Assembly (NCBI RefSeq): GCF_030272615.1
Contig: NC_081406.1
Span: 114,855,783-114,919,782 of the forward strand
DNA from: Cryptomeria japonica
Taxonomy: Eukaryota > Streptophyta > Pinopsida > Cupressales > Cupressaceae
DNA: 64,000 nucleotides
Direction: 5' to 3'
Shown here: piece after piece, positions 10,454 through 21,856 of the stretch
Layout of the letters: each line of letters opens with the position of its first letter
How positions within the stretch are numbered: position 1 is the first letter of the stretch
Notes under the pieces: model-generated
Database searches by the model: none
Seen by the model: only the letters and a program-made list of their open reading frames with translations
Told to the model about the DNA's origin: nothing
Made by a program: the position numbers and the translations under genes

Positions 10454-10467
10454 TGGTATAAGAGCTC
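10454..10467 (+). other. Primer binding site, initiator Met-tRNA type
   Basis: TGGTATAAGAGCTC starts right after the LTR. It differs by one base from the common copia primer site TGGTATCAGAGC. Confidence 0.85.
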
Positions 10468-11169
10468 CAGATCTAAAGATTCTTGTTCATTTTTTTGGAG
10501 ATTATTTGCATTTACACAACAAATTGTTCATCTTGGGTTATTTTGGAGGTCACCATCAATTTTAGAAGGCTCGAGAAAGTCAAGATTGCCTTTTGTTTCG
10601 CTGAAACATGATATACAAAGTCCATTTTGCAAGGGTTCAAAGTTCGAGAGTTTTTCTCTATTCCACAGGGTACCTGAAAATTCAAAGTTTTTTGGGCCTG
10701 AAAGGACCTCATGGTTGGATTCAGAAAGCCAATTCCACAAATTTTGATATATAATTTGCCTATTTTTTGTGACGGGAGTATCGGGGGCAAATTTTTTCAA
10801 AAAAAAAATAAAAAATCAATAGGGCTGTATATACACCTGGGTCAAAAAATTTTCCAAAAAAAAATAAAAATCAATTGACTGGTAAAAAAAAATAAAAATT
10901 GATTGGTGGGTTTTTTAATTAAAAAAAATAAAATAAAATCAAGTGGGTGCATGTTTTTCAAAAAGTTTTTTTTTATTTAAAAAAAGAAAGCCAACCTTTT
11001 GCAGCAAAAGTACATTGCATTAGCGCTAACGTCATCGGTATGGAACCACTAAATTTGGAGCTCTTCTAAATTTAGGTTGATTTTCTATTTTTAGCTCTTC
11101 AAAGTTAAAAAAAGTAGTGGTTGGTTTTTTGCTCATAACTTGAGCATACGAAGTCATTTTTTGACAAAC
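10468..11169. other. Leader of the copia element, noncoding
   Basis: A-rich leader with repeated AAAAATAAAAATCAATTG-type words (10800-10950). No gag frame is present on this side of the nested insertion; gag starts at 19335. Confidence 0.6.
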
Positions 11170-11174
11170 CGTAT

Positions 11175-12703
11175 TGATAGTTCTGATACTTAAAGATAAG
11201 TACAGATGCCAAACTAATAAGATGAGAGGGGGGGGGTGAATCATACAAACTTAATCTTCCATAAAAACATCAGATTCAACCTTGGTAACATATACTTCAG
11301 TAATATAACCAAAACTGCTAAACATGCGAACTCAAAAGCATATAAACATCATAACACTCATAACACCATATTTAACGTGGAAACCCAAATAGGGAAAAAC
11401 CACTGTGGGATTTCAGACCCACTAAGAAATATACTCTTCTAGAGTATGCTCGGTTAAAAGCAAATCCTATTAAAGATTACAAAACACATTGTTAGATGTG
11501 ACCCGGTTAAGGGATTTCCCTCAGATCTATTAGGATCTTCACCTTGTTAGAAGTGACCTTGTTAAAGGATTTCAAACACTCAATCAGAATGTCACCTTGC
11601 TAGAGGGTTTTATAAATAAGACTATTAAGTCCACTCGGTTAAGAGATTTTCTGTTACTTTCACAAAATAACAGTAATAAAAATCTATCTGCAGCTTCACA
11701 TCTAAAATGCTAAAGCAGATTCTTATTTGCTCAATACAATATAGACATAGAACTAATCTTGTCCATCTGCTGGGCTCTATACTCTGTTATTCAAAACAGG
11801 TCTTCAAGCTTCTGTGCTTGGTAATCACTATGTAGCATCCCTGTGCATACACTTGCCCGCATACATTGTTTATCAATAGTTCCCTATTTATAAACAATTT
11901 GCCAACTACTTAATCTCCTTGATCACATTTCCCATGATCAATCATAGCCATCAGATCTTCAAACTTTGTTCAGGTTCAATGTATCCTTCGATTTGAAAAC
12001 ATTTTACCCTGCCTCAGAACTTGCATACATTTCTTGGAACTTGTGCTAGGGTATTGCAGTTCAATCTAAGCTGTAGATCTTCCTACCGATTTTCCTTTGC
12101 CATAGATTCTTTAACAAACTTCATTCATGGCATACCAATCATTTAATCATAGCTAGCTCATCAGCTTCCTTCCTTAAATAATGCATGTAATCATTTAATG
12201 TATTCTGTTACAGCTCGGTTACAACTCGGTTACAACTCAGTTAATACTAAATTTCACTCGGTAGACATTCTGCCTTCATTAACCGATAGCGATAACCTTA
12301 GGGTTTACCGACTAGGTTCTTTTCTCGGTAACATAGTATAGTATTAACCTTTCAATCAATAACATATGTAGGATATCAAAACAATCTAAACATCATGATA
12401 TCATCATTGTCTTACTCGGTAATAGTTGTCCATTGAATAACTTATTTCTCCCCTTATTCATCATATTCTTTGTGTCTTTTACTGACATCTTTATACTCAT
12501 CAAATCATACTTCTCAAGATATGGCAAAATCATACTGAATTAGAAAATCAATTTCTTGACATCAATGACAAAATAATAATATTAAGACATTAAACATCCT
12601 TAATCAATTATATCCATAATCATCAACAACCTTCTCAATATCCTTATTGAAATGCCAACAATCTCTCCTTGTTTGTTATAATGCCAAATGCCAAATGCCA
12701 ACA
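11175..12703 (-). repeat. 3' LTR of nested copia element
   Basis: 1,529 bp, direct repeat of 17362-18904. It includes a G9 run and, on the minus strand, a TATAAATAGGG promoter-like box at about 11882-11892. Its outer edge is TGATAG on the plus strand. Confidence 0.93.
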
Positions 12704-12720
12704 ATCTCCCCCTTTGGCAT
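12704..12720 (-). other. Polypurine tract of nested copia element
   Basis: On the minus strand ATGCCAAAGGGGGAGAT directly precedes the 3' LTR start TGTTGGC, as needed for plus-strand priming. Confidence 0.85.
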
Positions 12721-13136
12721 TGATGGCAAAACCAATTGATTTGACCTAATTGATTCGGATTGTTGTGAGATTCTGAAATGCTGATATGCTCTCCTTCTGT
12801 CATCAGAATTCTCCCCCATACATTAGTCTTCTCCTCTTTCTTTTCTGCTTTGCCAGTCTTCTCCAGTCTTTTCCCCCTTTGACAACAATGCCAAAAAGTA
12901 AAGAACTTAAAACATAGTTTCTTCCTGTATGAAGTGATTTCCTGCTATTATGTGTCAACTTTAGTCTCAGTCAGAGCATTTATGTCTTCAATTCCTGTTC
13001 CCTGTATTATTTCCTATATTGTTTGCTGCATTGTTTCCTGTACACCTTTAGAAAACATCCTAAAGTGTGTAAATCAACATCAACTCTTAAAAGATATTTG
13101 GTAGAGTCATCGAATTGATGTTTTCACCAAAATCGG
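12721..13136. other. 3' untranslated part of nested copia element
   Basis: Noncoding sequence between the end of RNase H and the polypurine tract, rich in the words CCTGT and TTTCCTG. Nothing else is seen. Confidence 0.6.
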
Positions 13137-14348
13137 TCAGTGAGTAGAAGATAGGGGTAGGACCCCTAACTTACCTCTGAGATACTCAAAAGTGTCCCTT
13201 TGTACTGGCTTGGTGAAGATATCTACTATCTGTTCCTTTGTGCTAACATACTTCGACACCACTTTCTTCTCTTGAGCTTCTTCTCTAAGATAATGATATT
13301 TGATAGAGATGTGCTTTGTCTTAGAGTGCATAATAGGATTCTTTGAACTGTTAATGACACTAGTATTGTCACAAAATATAGTTACTGGCTCGGTAACTTT
13401 CTCATTTATACCTTCCAATAGTTGTTTGGTCCATCCTATGTTGGTACAATTTAATGCTGCAGCAATGTATTCAGCTTCTGCTGTTGACTGTGAAACACAT
13501 CCTTGTTTCTTGCTAAGCCAACTCACTAGTCTTTCTCCTAAAAAGAAAGCTCCTCCACTTGTGCTTTTTCTGTCATCAATGTTGCATACCCAATCAGCAT
13601 CAGTATAAACTTTTAAATCAAAATCATTCCTTTTCTGATATACTAAGCCATAATCCTCAGTGCCTTTCAAGTATCTAAAAATTCTTTTGATTGCTATCAT
13701 GTGTGTTTCCTTAGGATCTGCAGAGAATCTTGCAACTATACCTACTGCATGTGCTATGTCTGGCCTGCTGTGAACAACATATTGCAACTTTCCAATCATG
13801 GATCAGTAAAGTGTCTCATCAACAGATGTAGATTCATCATTCTTTGATAGTTTACAGTTGGTAGTCATAGGAGTACTTACTGGTTTTGAATCCTCCATTC
13901 CAAATTTCTTCAAGATTTCCTTTATGTACTTGGATTGAGTAATGAAAATTTCATCTTTCATTTGTAGTATCTGTAAACCTATAAAATACTTTATCTCACC
14001 AATTAATGACATCTCAAATTCTTTGCTCATTTCATTTCCAAAGTTTTTACATAGAGAGTCATTCCCACAAAATATAATATCATCAACAAATATGGCTAAG
14101 ATCAGTATTTCATTTTCATTATTCTTCATGTAAATATTGCTGTTCTCACTTGTCCTTATAAAACCAATCTTAATCAAATAAGAGTGCAATCTTTCATACC
14201 ATGCTCTAGGTGCTTGTTTCAGACCATATAAAGCTTTGTTCAATTTACATACTTGATCTTTATTATTGTCTTCAACAAATCTTTCAGGTTGTTCAATAAA
14301 AACTTCTTCTTCTAATATACCATTCAGAAATGCAGATTTGACATCCAT
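13137..14348 (-). pseudogene. Copia reverse transcriptase and RNase H
   Basis: The RT core (13803-14348) starts MDVKSAFLNG, has KALYGLKQAPRAWYERL, and carries the catalytic FVDD at residues 87-90 of this segment. RNase H (13137-13799) has the copia hallmarks VYTDADWV, STSGGAFFLG, QSTAEAEYIA and CDNTS. A stop at 13800-13802 separates the two, and another at about 14349 separates RT from its N-terminal part (14349-15287). All parts are in one order and are otherwise full length, so only point mutations break the gene. It would have made the cDNA of the element in cytoplasmic particles. Confidence 0.93.
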
Positions 14349-15700
14349 TTAATATACCTTGAAATTCTTGTAAGCAGCATATGCCAACAATGTTCTTACT
14401 CCAAGTCTAGCTATAGGTGCAAAAGTTTCACCATAATCAATTCCTTCTTCTTGGGCATAACCTTTGCAAACTAGTCTTGCTTTATTTCGAATGACCTCTC
14501 CTTTTTCATTCAGCTTGTTTTTGAAAATCCATTTTGTACCGATTACATTTTTGTCCTTCGGTCTTGGGACTAGTGTCCATGTGTCATTCTTCTTGATTTG
14601 ATCAATCTCTTCTATCATAGAATTTATCCAATCTTCACTGTTAAATGCATCTTTCACTATTCTCGGTTCAAATTCAGATATCAAACATGTGTTCCGTCTC
14701 AGTTTGTTCCTTGTCATCATTGGATCATCTTTATCTCCTATAATCTGACTTGGTGCATGATGTCTTCTAATATACTTGGCCAATACAGGCTCGGTAGACT
14801 CTGTATGTTCTTCTTCATCACTCGGTAACTGGATATTTTCTTCATTTCCTTCTCCAGGTTTCTTGGTAGGACTTGTCGGTTGAACATAGAGAAATTCATC
14901 ATAATCTTCTAGTTCCTTGGAATTTCCTTCATCATTTCTTTCTGCAAATTCATCAATTTTCACATTTGCACTTTCTACTATTTTTTTAGATGATTTGATC
15001 AGACATTTAAATGCTTTACTTCTAGAAGAATTACCAAGAAATGTTCCTTCTTCACTTTTTTGATCAAACTTTCCATTTCTATCATCCTTGTGTACATAGC
15101 ATCTACTTCCAAAGATTTTAAAATAACTTACATTAGGTTTCTTGTCATACCAGATTTCATATGGTGTCTTCAAAGTACCTTTCTTCAATTGTACTTGGTT
15201 AAGGGTGTAAACTGCAGTGCTTATTGCTTCTCTCCAAAATGTTTGTGGCACTTTCTTTTCAATCATCAGGGTTCTGGCACAATCCACAATAGATCTGTTT
15301 CTTCTTTCAGCTATTCCATTTTGTCATGGAGTTCTCGGTGTAGAGACTTGTCTTTTAATACCATGATCATTGTAGAATAAGTTGAACTCATCAGATGTGA
15401 ATTCTCCTCTATCTGATCTAAGACATTTCAGTTGTCTTCCTATTTCATTTTCAACTCTTGCCTTGTACCATTAAAACATTTAAAAAGCTTCTGATTTTTC
15501 TTTTAAAAATATTATTGACATCATCCTTGAGTAATCATCCACAAATAATATGAAATATTTGTCATCATAATAACTTTGAACTTTCAGAGGACCACAAAGA
15601 TCAGTGTGCACAAGATCTAAAATTCCCTTAGAAGTGTAAGACTTACTTGTAAAGCTTGATCTTGTCATTTTACCCATCTAGCATCCTTGACACATAGCAT
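14349..15700 (-). pseudogene. Copia integrase and N-terminal RT
   Basis: Positions 15480-15677 hold the integrase core start (DLVHTDLCGPLKV, FILFVDDYSR). After a broken stretch at 15290-15480, the frame 14349-15287 holds the rest of integrase (FWREAISTAVYTLNQV, KTPYEIWYDKKP, IFGSRCYVH) and the first part of RT (GTKWIFKNKLNEKG, RLVCKGYAQEEGIDY, ETFAPIARL). Several stops and at least one frame change lie between 15290 and 15480. The GAG-pre-integrase zinc region near 15690-15770 is also interrupted. Confidence 0.9.
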
Positions 15701-15772
15701 TCTCAGTTTTTTCCAAACTCGGTAGACCTCTTACTCGACACTTCTTGCTTATTTTGATCAGATTATCAAAAT

Positions 15773-17236
15773 TTACATGACAAAACCTTTTATGCCATTA
15801 TCATCTTTCTTTGCATATAGACATTTACTCCGAGTTGAGTCAAGGTGAAATCTGTTACCTTTTGTTTGTGTCCTGGTAGTAGCCAACTTTCCATGTTTGT
15901 CATGAACTTTGACAATTCCTTTCTGAAATTCTATTCGGTATCCTATATTGTTTAGCTGTGTTACACTCAACAAATTGTATTTCAAACCTTCAACCCAATA
16001 AACATCATTGCATCTCGCATTGTCAAGAAGTGTTATGGATCCTTTACCTCTTACAGGACATGGTGCATCATTACCAAATCTTACATAGCCTCCATCATAG
16101 TCTTCTAACATAACAAACTTGTGTTTATCACCTGTCATGTGATGTGAGCATCCACTATCTATGATCCAAGAATAATTAGTATTTATGTGAGATATAAGGG
16201 CTTTTTCTTCATACCTTTCTTCATCTGATCCATCTTTGATAGCCACATAAACTACTTCCTCTGTATCAGTTTCATCTGATTTATCATCATTGGATTCCTC
16301 ATCGGCTATTAAGCATGACTTTCTATCTCTTCTTCTGAAGTCTTGGTGTCCTCTATAATGATTATCATCTCGGTAATCTCTCTTTTCAGTAGAATCTTTG
16401 TCAGGATAGTTAGAAGCCATATGTCCTATTTTATCACAATTGAAACATTTCAAAGGTAGTTTTCCTTTATACTTACATTTGCCTCTCAGTAACCTTCTGG
16501 CTAATAGTGCTTCAAACTCTTCTTGCTTTCTGATTTCCTCATATAGTTTGTGTACTTCCTCCATGTTCTTGCGAAATCTTTCACTTGCTCCACTGTGATC
16601 CCCTTTAGTGTACTTATTGATTCTATCATTGTAATCATTAGATTCACCAATATGAAAAGAACTAAAGGCAGATTCAACTTTATTTACCGATGACCCACTG
16701 TTATCAAAGTTACTTAATTCAAATGCATGTAGATTACCAATAGTAGCATCTAAAGAAACTGGCATATTAGGTACAGAACTCAATTCATTGATTGCAGAGA
16801 CTCGGATTGCATAAGCCGGTAGAAGGGTTCTTAACAACTTACTTGTTATATCCTTTTCTTCAATAGTTCCACCTGCTCCTTTAATTTGATTGACAATCTC
16901 TTTTAGTCTTGTATTGTACTGGGTTATGTTCTCACCTTCATTCATCCTCATAGATTCAATTTGTCCTCTTAGACTATCCACTTTTGCTTTTTGAACATGT
17001 TCATCTCCTCCATACACAGATATGAGCTTGTCCCACATTGCCTTTGCATCATTGTAGCCTTCTAGATCATTAAACTCTGAATCGGTCAATGCAGATGTTA
17101 TTTCAATCATTGCTTGGATATGTTCTTTCTTTTCTTTTATCTCTTCCATAGTCAATGGATAGGTGCTCGGTGTGATGAAATCATTCTCTAGATAATATAC
17201 AATATATTCTCCAACTCCTGATAGGTGCAGCTTCAT
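15773..17236 (-). CDS. Copia gag and protease, open frame
   Basis: A 487-codon uninterrupted frame. Residues 1-230 are a copia gag (UBN2-like), with MWDKLISVYGGDEHVQKAKV. A zinc knuckle at about 264-278 reads CFNCDKIGHMASNYP; its last Cys is replaced by Tyr, so this copy probably lacks the normal CCHC fold. An acidic linker follows, then the aspartic protease site DSGCSHHM at 360-367. The start ATG at 17236 lies 125 bases inside the 5' LTR boundary, with the primer site between them. Downstream the pre-integrase frame is broken. The product would package the RNA and process the polyprotein. Confidence 0.9.
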   Translation of the reverse strand: MKLHLSGVGEYIVYYLENDFITPSTYPLTMEEIKEKKEHIQAMIEITSALTDSEFNDLEGYNDAKAMWDKLISVYGGDEHVQKAKVDSLRGQIESMRMNEGENITQYNTRLKEIVNQIKGAGGTIEEKDITSKLLRTLLPAYAIRVSAINELSSVPNMPVSLDATIGNLHAFELSNFDNSGSSVNKVESAFSSFHIGESNDYNDRINKYTKGDHSGASERFRKNMEEVHKLYEEIRKQEEFEALLARRLLRGKCKYKGKLPLKCFNCDKIGHMASNYPDKDSTEKRDYRDDNHYRGHQDFRRRDRKSCLIADEESNDDKSDETDTEEVVYVAIKDGSDEERYEEKALISHINTNYSWIIDSGCSHHMTGDKHKFVMLEDYDGGYVRFGNDAPCPVRGKGSITLLDNARCNDVYWVEGLKYNLLSVTQLNNIGYRIEFQKGIVKVHDKHGKLATTRTQTKGNRFHLDSTRSKCLYAKKDDNGIKGFVM

Positions 17237-17345
17237 CCTTTTCTGTCATGTAGAGAAACTTGACTTGTTCAGATTCGGTGCATCCCTCTTATACATCTTT
17301 GGATCTTTTCCTCAATTACCTTTAAACTTTTCCTTCCAGAGTCCA

Positions 17346-17361
17346 ATGCTCTGATACCAAT
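17346..17361 (-). other. Primer binding site of nested copia element
   Basis: On the minus strand TTGGTATCAGAGCATT directly follows the LTR end CTATCA, matching the initiator Met-tRNA primer site. Confidence 0.9.
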
Positions 17362-18904
17362 TGATAGTTTTGATACTTAAAGATAAGTACAGATGCCAAA
17401 CTAATAAGATGAGAGGGGGGGGGGTGAATCATACAAACTTAATCTTCCATAAAAACATCAGATTCAACCTCGGTAACATATACTTCAATAATATAACTAA
17501 AACTACTAAACATGCAAACTCAAAAGCATATAAACATCATAACACTCATAACACCAGATTTAACATGGAAACCCAATAGGGAAAAACCACTGTGGGATTT
17601 CAGACCCACTAAGAAATATACTGTTCTAGAGTATGTTCGATTAAAAGCAAATCCTATTAAAGATTACAAAACACATTGCTAGATGTGACCCGGTTAAGGG
17701 ATTTCCCTCAGATCTGTTAGGATCTTCACCTTGTTAGAAGTGACCTTGTTAAAGGATTTCAAACACTCAATCATAATGTCACCTTGCTAGAGGGTTTTAC
17801 AAATAAGACTGTTAAGTCCACTCGGTTAAGAGTTTTTCTGTTACTTTCACAAAATAACAGTAATAAAAATCTATCTGCAACTTCACATCTAAAATGCTAA
17901 AGCAGATTCTTATTTTCTCAATACAATATAGACATAGAACTAATCTAGTCCATCTGCTGGGCTCTATACTCTATTATTCAAAAAATGTCTTCAAGCTTCT
18001 GTGCTCGGTAATCACTATGTAGCATCCCTATGCATACACTTGTCTGCATACATTGTTTATCAACAGTTCCCTATTTATAAACAATTTGCCAACCGCTTAA
18101 TCTCCTTGATCACATTTCCCATGATCAATCATAGCCATCAAATCTTCAAACTTTGTTCAGGTTCAATGTATCCTTCGATCTGAAAATGTTTTACCCTGCC
18201 TCGGAACTTGCATACATTTCTTGGAACTTGTGCTAGGGTATTGCAGTTCAATCTAAGCTGTAGATCTTCCTACCGATTTTCCTTTGCCATAGATTCTTTA
18301 ACAAACTTCATTCACGACATACCAATCATTTAATCATAGCCAGCCCATCAGCTTCCTTCCTTAAATAATGCATGTAATCATTTAATGTATTCTGTTACAG
18401 CTCGGTTACAACTCGGTGAATACTAAACTTGACTCGGTAGACATTTTGCCTTCATTAACCGATAGCGATAACCTTAGGGTTTACCGACTAGGTTCCTTAG
18501 GGTTTACTAACTAGGTTCTTTGCTTGGTAACATAGTATAGTATTAACCTTTCAATCAATAACATATGTAGGATATCAAAACAATCTAAACATCATGATCT
18601 CATCATTGTCTAACTCGGCAATAGTTGCCCATTGAATAACTTATTTCTCCCCTTATTCATCATATTCTTTCTATGTCTTTTATTGACATCTTTATACTCA
18701 TCAAATCATACTTCTCAAGATATGACAACATCATACTGAATTAGAAAATCAATTTCTTGACATCAATGACAAAATAATAATATTAGGACAGTAAACATCC
18801 TTAATCAGTTATATCCATAATCATCAACAACCTTCTCAATATCCTTATTGAAATGCCAACAATCTCTCCTTTTCTTTTATAATGCCAAATGCCAAATGCC
18901 AACA
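17362..18904 (-). repeat. 5' LTR of nested copia element
   Basis: 1,543 bp. On the minus strand it begins TGTTGGCATTTGGCATTTGG and ends CTATCA. The TATAAATAGGG box is at about 18069-18079. It has a G10 run where the other LTR has G9, and a short local duplication (CCTTAGGGTTTAC, near 18475-18505) not present in the other. Confidence 0.93.
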
Positions 18905-18909
18905 CGTAT

Positions 18910-19334
18910 ATCGTCGAAAAGCTCTTTCCGAGATGGATTCATTTCTGGAGGATTTTTTTTTTTGTTTTTTTTGTTTCTGATTTTTTCACTTAGCAAATTT
19001 TTTTCCCAGTTGAAATCAGAAGTTGTAGTTTTCACTTTGGGGGGCATATCTTGTGCATCCAAACTTCATTTTTCGCAAACAAAATATTGCCAGAAATATG
19101 ATTCAGAGATATATCAAGATCTCAGGTCCTTATTTGCAGTTTTTTTTTACCAGATTTTTGTTTCTTCCTTCCAAAGTCAATAGTGAATTGTTCTAGTCCT
19201 ATTCTACCTTCATGTGATCCAAGTTTCGCAATACTTGTTCTCAAAGGTATTAAGTTCTGATTTTTGGGCTCTATTACTGTATTTTTCTCAAGTCTTAGTT
19301 CTGTACTTTTTCTAGCATCACGAAAAAATTCAAT
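18910..19334. other. Leader of the 4.1-kb copia element, right part
   Basis: Continues the leader interrupted at 11174. T-rich and noncoding; frames on the minus strand here are shadows. Confidence 0.6.
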
Positions 19335-21129
19335 ATGCCTCTTCTTACCACTTCTAACATTCTTGAGTGGAAGTCTCACATTGAGATCACTCTTAAGAAG
19401 TTGGGGTTATATCAAGTCATTAAGGGCACAAAACTCGAACCTTGTGATGAGGCCTTTGGAAATATTTGCATGATTATCTCTCCCGATTTCTTGTTTCATG
19501 TTGAGTCTTGCAATACACCATAGGAAGTTTGGGTACAACTTGAGCTTCTATTTGGTAAGCAGGAGACACTCAGGAGTTATCAATTGGAGAATGAGTTGAT
19601 ATGTCTTAATCCTTCTAATTTTGACACGATCCAGGACCTCTTCACAAATATTAAGTCCTTGAGGCTTTACCTAAAGTAGTCAGGTATTGAGAAGAAAGAT
19701 GATCAGTTAATCCTTTCTATTCTTGCAAAGCTTGGTCCAAATTATTCTATCTTTGTTTCTGCCTTCTATGCTACAAAGGATGCTATGGGCTCTAACTATA
19801 TCATGCCTTCTCCTAATGAGTTTTCCATTCAACTCATGTGAGAATAGTTGAAGTTGATTGAGATGGGTACATGGAAGCCTTCAAAAGCTTCAACTCTTCT
19901 TACTACACCAACTCAGACGAACATGAAGATTTCATGTAGCAACTTGGTAAGAAACATAATCCGAAGACCACAAGGCAAGGAAATGATTCCACTTCACAAA
20001 ACACCTTTGGTTCACCTTCTCTTAAGGGAGAATCATCGAAGAGAGAAAGACCTATTTGTGCTTATTGTAAAAAGGAAGGGCATGTAATGAGACATATTGT
20101 CATCAGAAGAAATTTGATGGATATGAGAAACAAATTTCAGATTTGACTTCTCTTCTTGCAAAGAACAATATTCCTTCTTCTTCTTTTGACAAGTCTTCTT
20201 CACCTTCATTCCAAAAACATGGATAGTCTAGTGGAAAGGGTCATGCGTTATGTGAAACCAATTGTTCACCCTCTTCTTGATGGCTACTAGATTCAGGTGC
20301 TTCATACCATATGGCATCTTCTCAAGATATTTTCTCATCTTTTTCAGGCTTCTCATTGATGGGAAACAACATTGTTATGACAGTATGTGGGAAGGGTTCT
20401 ATCGACATTGATGATGATACTTTCAATGATGTAATTTGTATACCATCTCGATCTTCTAACCTTCTCTCTATTTATTAGATTGCTCACAGTGGGACATGGA
20501 AGACAGTTGAGTTCACATGAGATTCAGTGCACATCAGAGACATTGTTGCTATAGGGACAATTGATCATTATTCCCGATTGTACTCCTTTTCTCATTTTGG
20601 TCCATCTTCTCCATTGTATGAGATTTCCTCTCTTTTTTCAAGAGAACATGTTGAGGTGAAGTCAGGTCACTTGAACTTATGTGTTGTTCCCGAGACCAGT
20701 GTTGTGACTTCTACACCTCCACCTCATGTTGAGTTTGCATCTATTCAACAGGATTCCTCTTCAACACTGCTAGACATTGCGGCTCCATGCATTAAGCCCA
20801 CTACTGCAGTTATTGAGGACATATCAGAGGATGTTCATTCCCTCTTAGATGATAGATTCAACACATCTATTATCCTACCATCATTGGAGCTTCCTTTACA
20901 AGATCATCATGCATTCTCCTTTGATCAACATCCAAGCCTTCCGGTTTTGCCTTACATACATGTTTTTACTCTTCTTTGTCTATTGACTTTGTTTCCTCCA
21001 CATTGGAGCCACATTGGTTTGATCATCAACACAGGTCTTCTATCATTCTGGGGGGAATTTGGAGCTTTGATCCTCTCTCATGAGAGGGCTATTAGTACAT
21101 ATGTTCTTGAGAGTCTCTTGAGACATTGA
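19335..21129 (+). pseudogene. Copia gag and protease start, broken
   Basis: gag begins MPLLTTSNILEWKSHI and shows WVQLELLFGKQETLRSY, with stops at about 19521 and 19678 and in 19840-19850. A CCHC knuckle starts CAYCKKEGHVMRH near 20056 but is broken by a two-base shift before its last Cys. The protease site WLLDSGASYHM lies at about 20282-20315, followed by SNLLSIY and a stop. The 200-codon frame 20527-21129 follows in the same reading direction and ends just before the polypurine tract; it has no integrase or RT motif. The element is therefore gag-protease only. Confidence 0.8.
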
Positions 21130-21300
21130 TTTTGTACTTTTTATTTGGTTTCTCTTTTTGGAGAGGAGTTTTGTTCCCACTGGGTTTTCTCCTTTGCTCC
21201 GTTTATGAGAAACTTGCATATTTGTTCATGGGTACCTCGTCAGGCTTTAGGCTGGGACACATCTTGAATACATCTTTGCCTCTCTCTCAGTTGTGCATTC

Positions 21301-21308
21301 AGGGGAGG
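21301..21308 (+). other. Polypurine tract of 4.1-kb copia element
   Basis: AGGGGAGG abuts the 3' LTR start TGTTGG. Confidence 0.85.
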
Positions 21309-21802
21309 TGTTGGAATAAATAATTCATATATTAATTATTCACTTAATTGCATTAATTCACTAAATAATTGATGCCATAGTAATTAATTATTGGCATTTA
21401 TTAGTTAGTTAGTTAATTAATTAATATTTATCTCCATGCATAATGCAAACTAGGAAAAGCAAACTACATTTAGAATTTTGAGAGTTTCATGCATTAATTA
21501 GTCTATTATGCTTTTTGTGCATACATGGCTAGTTCATGCATTCTATTTTAACTCCAAGTCTATCTTGTAGATTCCACCATTTAGTATTTCTATCTTTAGA
21601 GTTAGATTTCTTTATAAGGATGTCATATCCTTCATTGTAATAAGCAATAAGCAATAAGAAATAAGCAATTTCAAAGCAATACATTAAATTATTGTTAATT
21701 ATCTTCAATTCTCTTTGTTGTTCAATTTTCTCTTATAGTGTGACAGGTATTCTTGCAGAAGATAATTGGGCTTGTGGGATTCAACAATCATAAAACCTAA
21801 TA
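21309..21802 (+). repeat. 3' LTR of the 4.1-kb copia element
   Basis: 494 bp, direct repeat of 9966-10453. It has an extra copy of the AATAAG word near 21655, and its last bases are TA instead of CA. Confidence 0.9.
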
Positions 21803-21856
21803 GATGATGAGTGGATTTGAATTGAGGGCATTGGAAGGACATTTCATCTCACAAAG
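21803..21856 (+). pseudogene. Candidate third exon of host remnant, right part
   Basis: When the copia element and one GATGA are removed, the acidic frame ending at 9965 continues as DDEWI, a TGA, then IEGIGRTFHLTK, followed by CAAAG|GTATTTG, a possible splice donor. The TGA could be a mutated CGA. The family is unknown. Confidence 0.3.

Larger units (their letters stand above)
11175..18904 (-). mobile_element. Young nested copia LTR retrotransposon, nearly complete
   Basis: It lies on the minus strand inside the leader of the 4.1-kb copia element. LTRs at 11175-12703 and 17362-18904 start and end with TG/CA and differ by roughly 4% over the first 200 bases by eye. CGTAT flanks both sides (11170-11174, 18905-18909). 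The primer site abuts the right LTR and the polypurine tract abuts the left one, as expected for this strand. gag, protease, integrase, RT and RNase H are all recognisable in the canonical copia order, with only a handful of stops. Confidence 0.95.
9966..21802 (+). mobile_element. Non-autonomous copia-type LTR retrotransposon
   Basis: Direct LTRs at 9966-10453 (488 bp) and 21309-21802 (494 bp) begin TGTTGGAATAA and end CCTAACA (TA in the right copy). GATGA flanks both sides (9961-9965, 21803-21807). A Met-tRNA type primer site follows the left LTR and an AGGGGAGG polypurine tract precedes the right one. After removing the nested element (11175-18904 plus one TSD) it is about 4.1 kb. It encodes only gag and a protease start; no integrase, RT or RNase H motifs are present. 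It must have moved with enzymes from another element. Confidence 0.9.

Noticed and set aside
13300-13608. 102-codon plus-strand frame
   Set aside because: Shadow of the copia RNase H coding strand.
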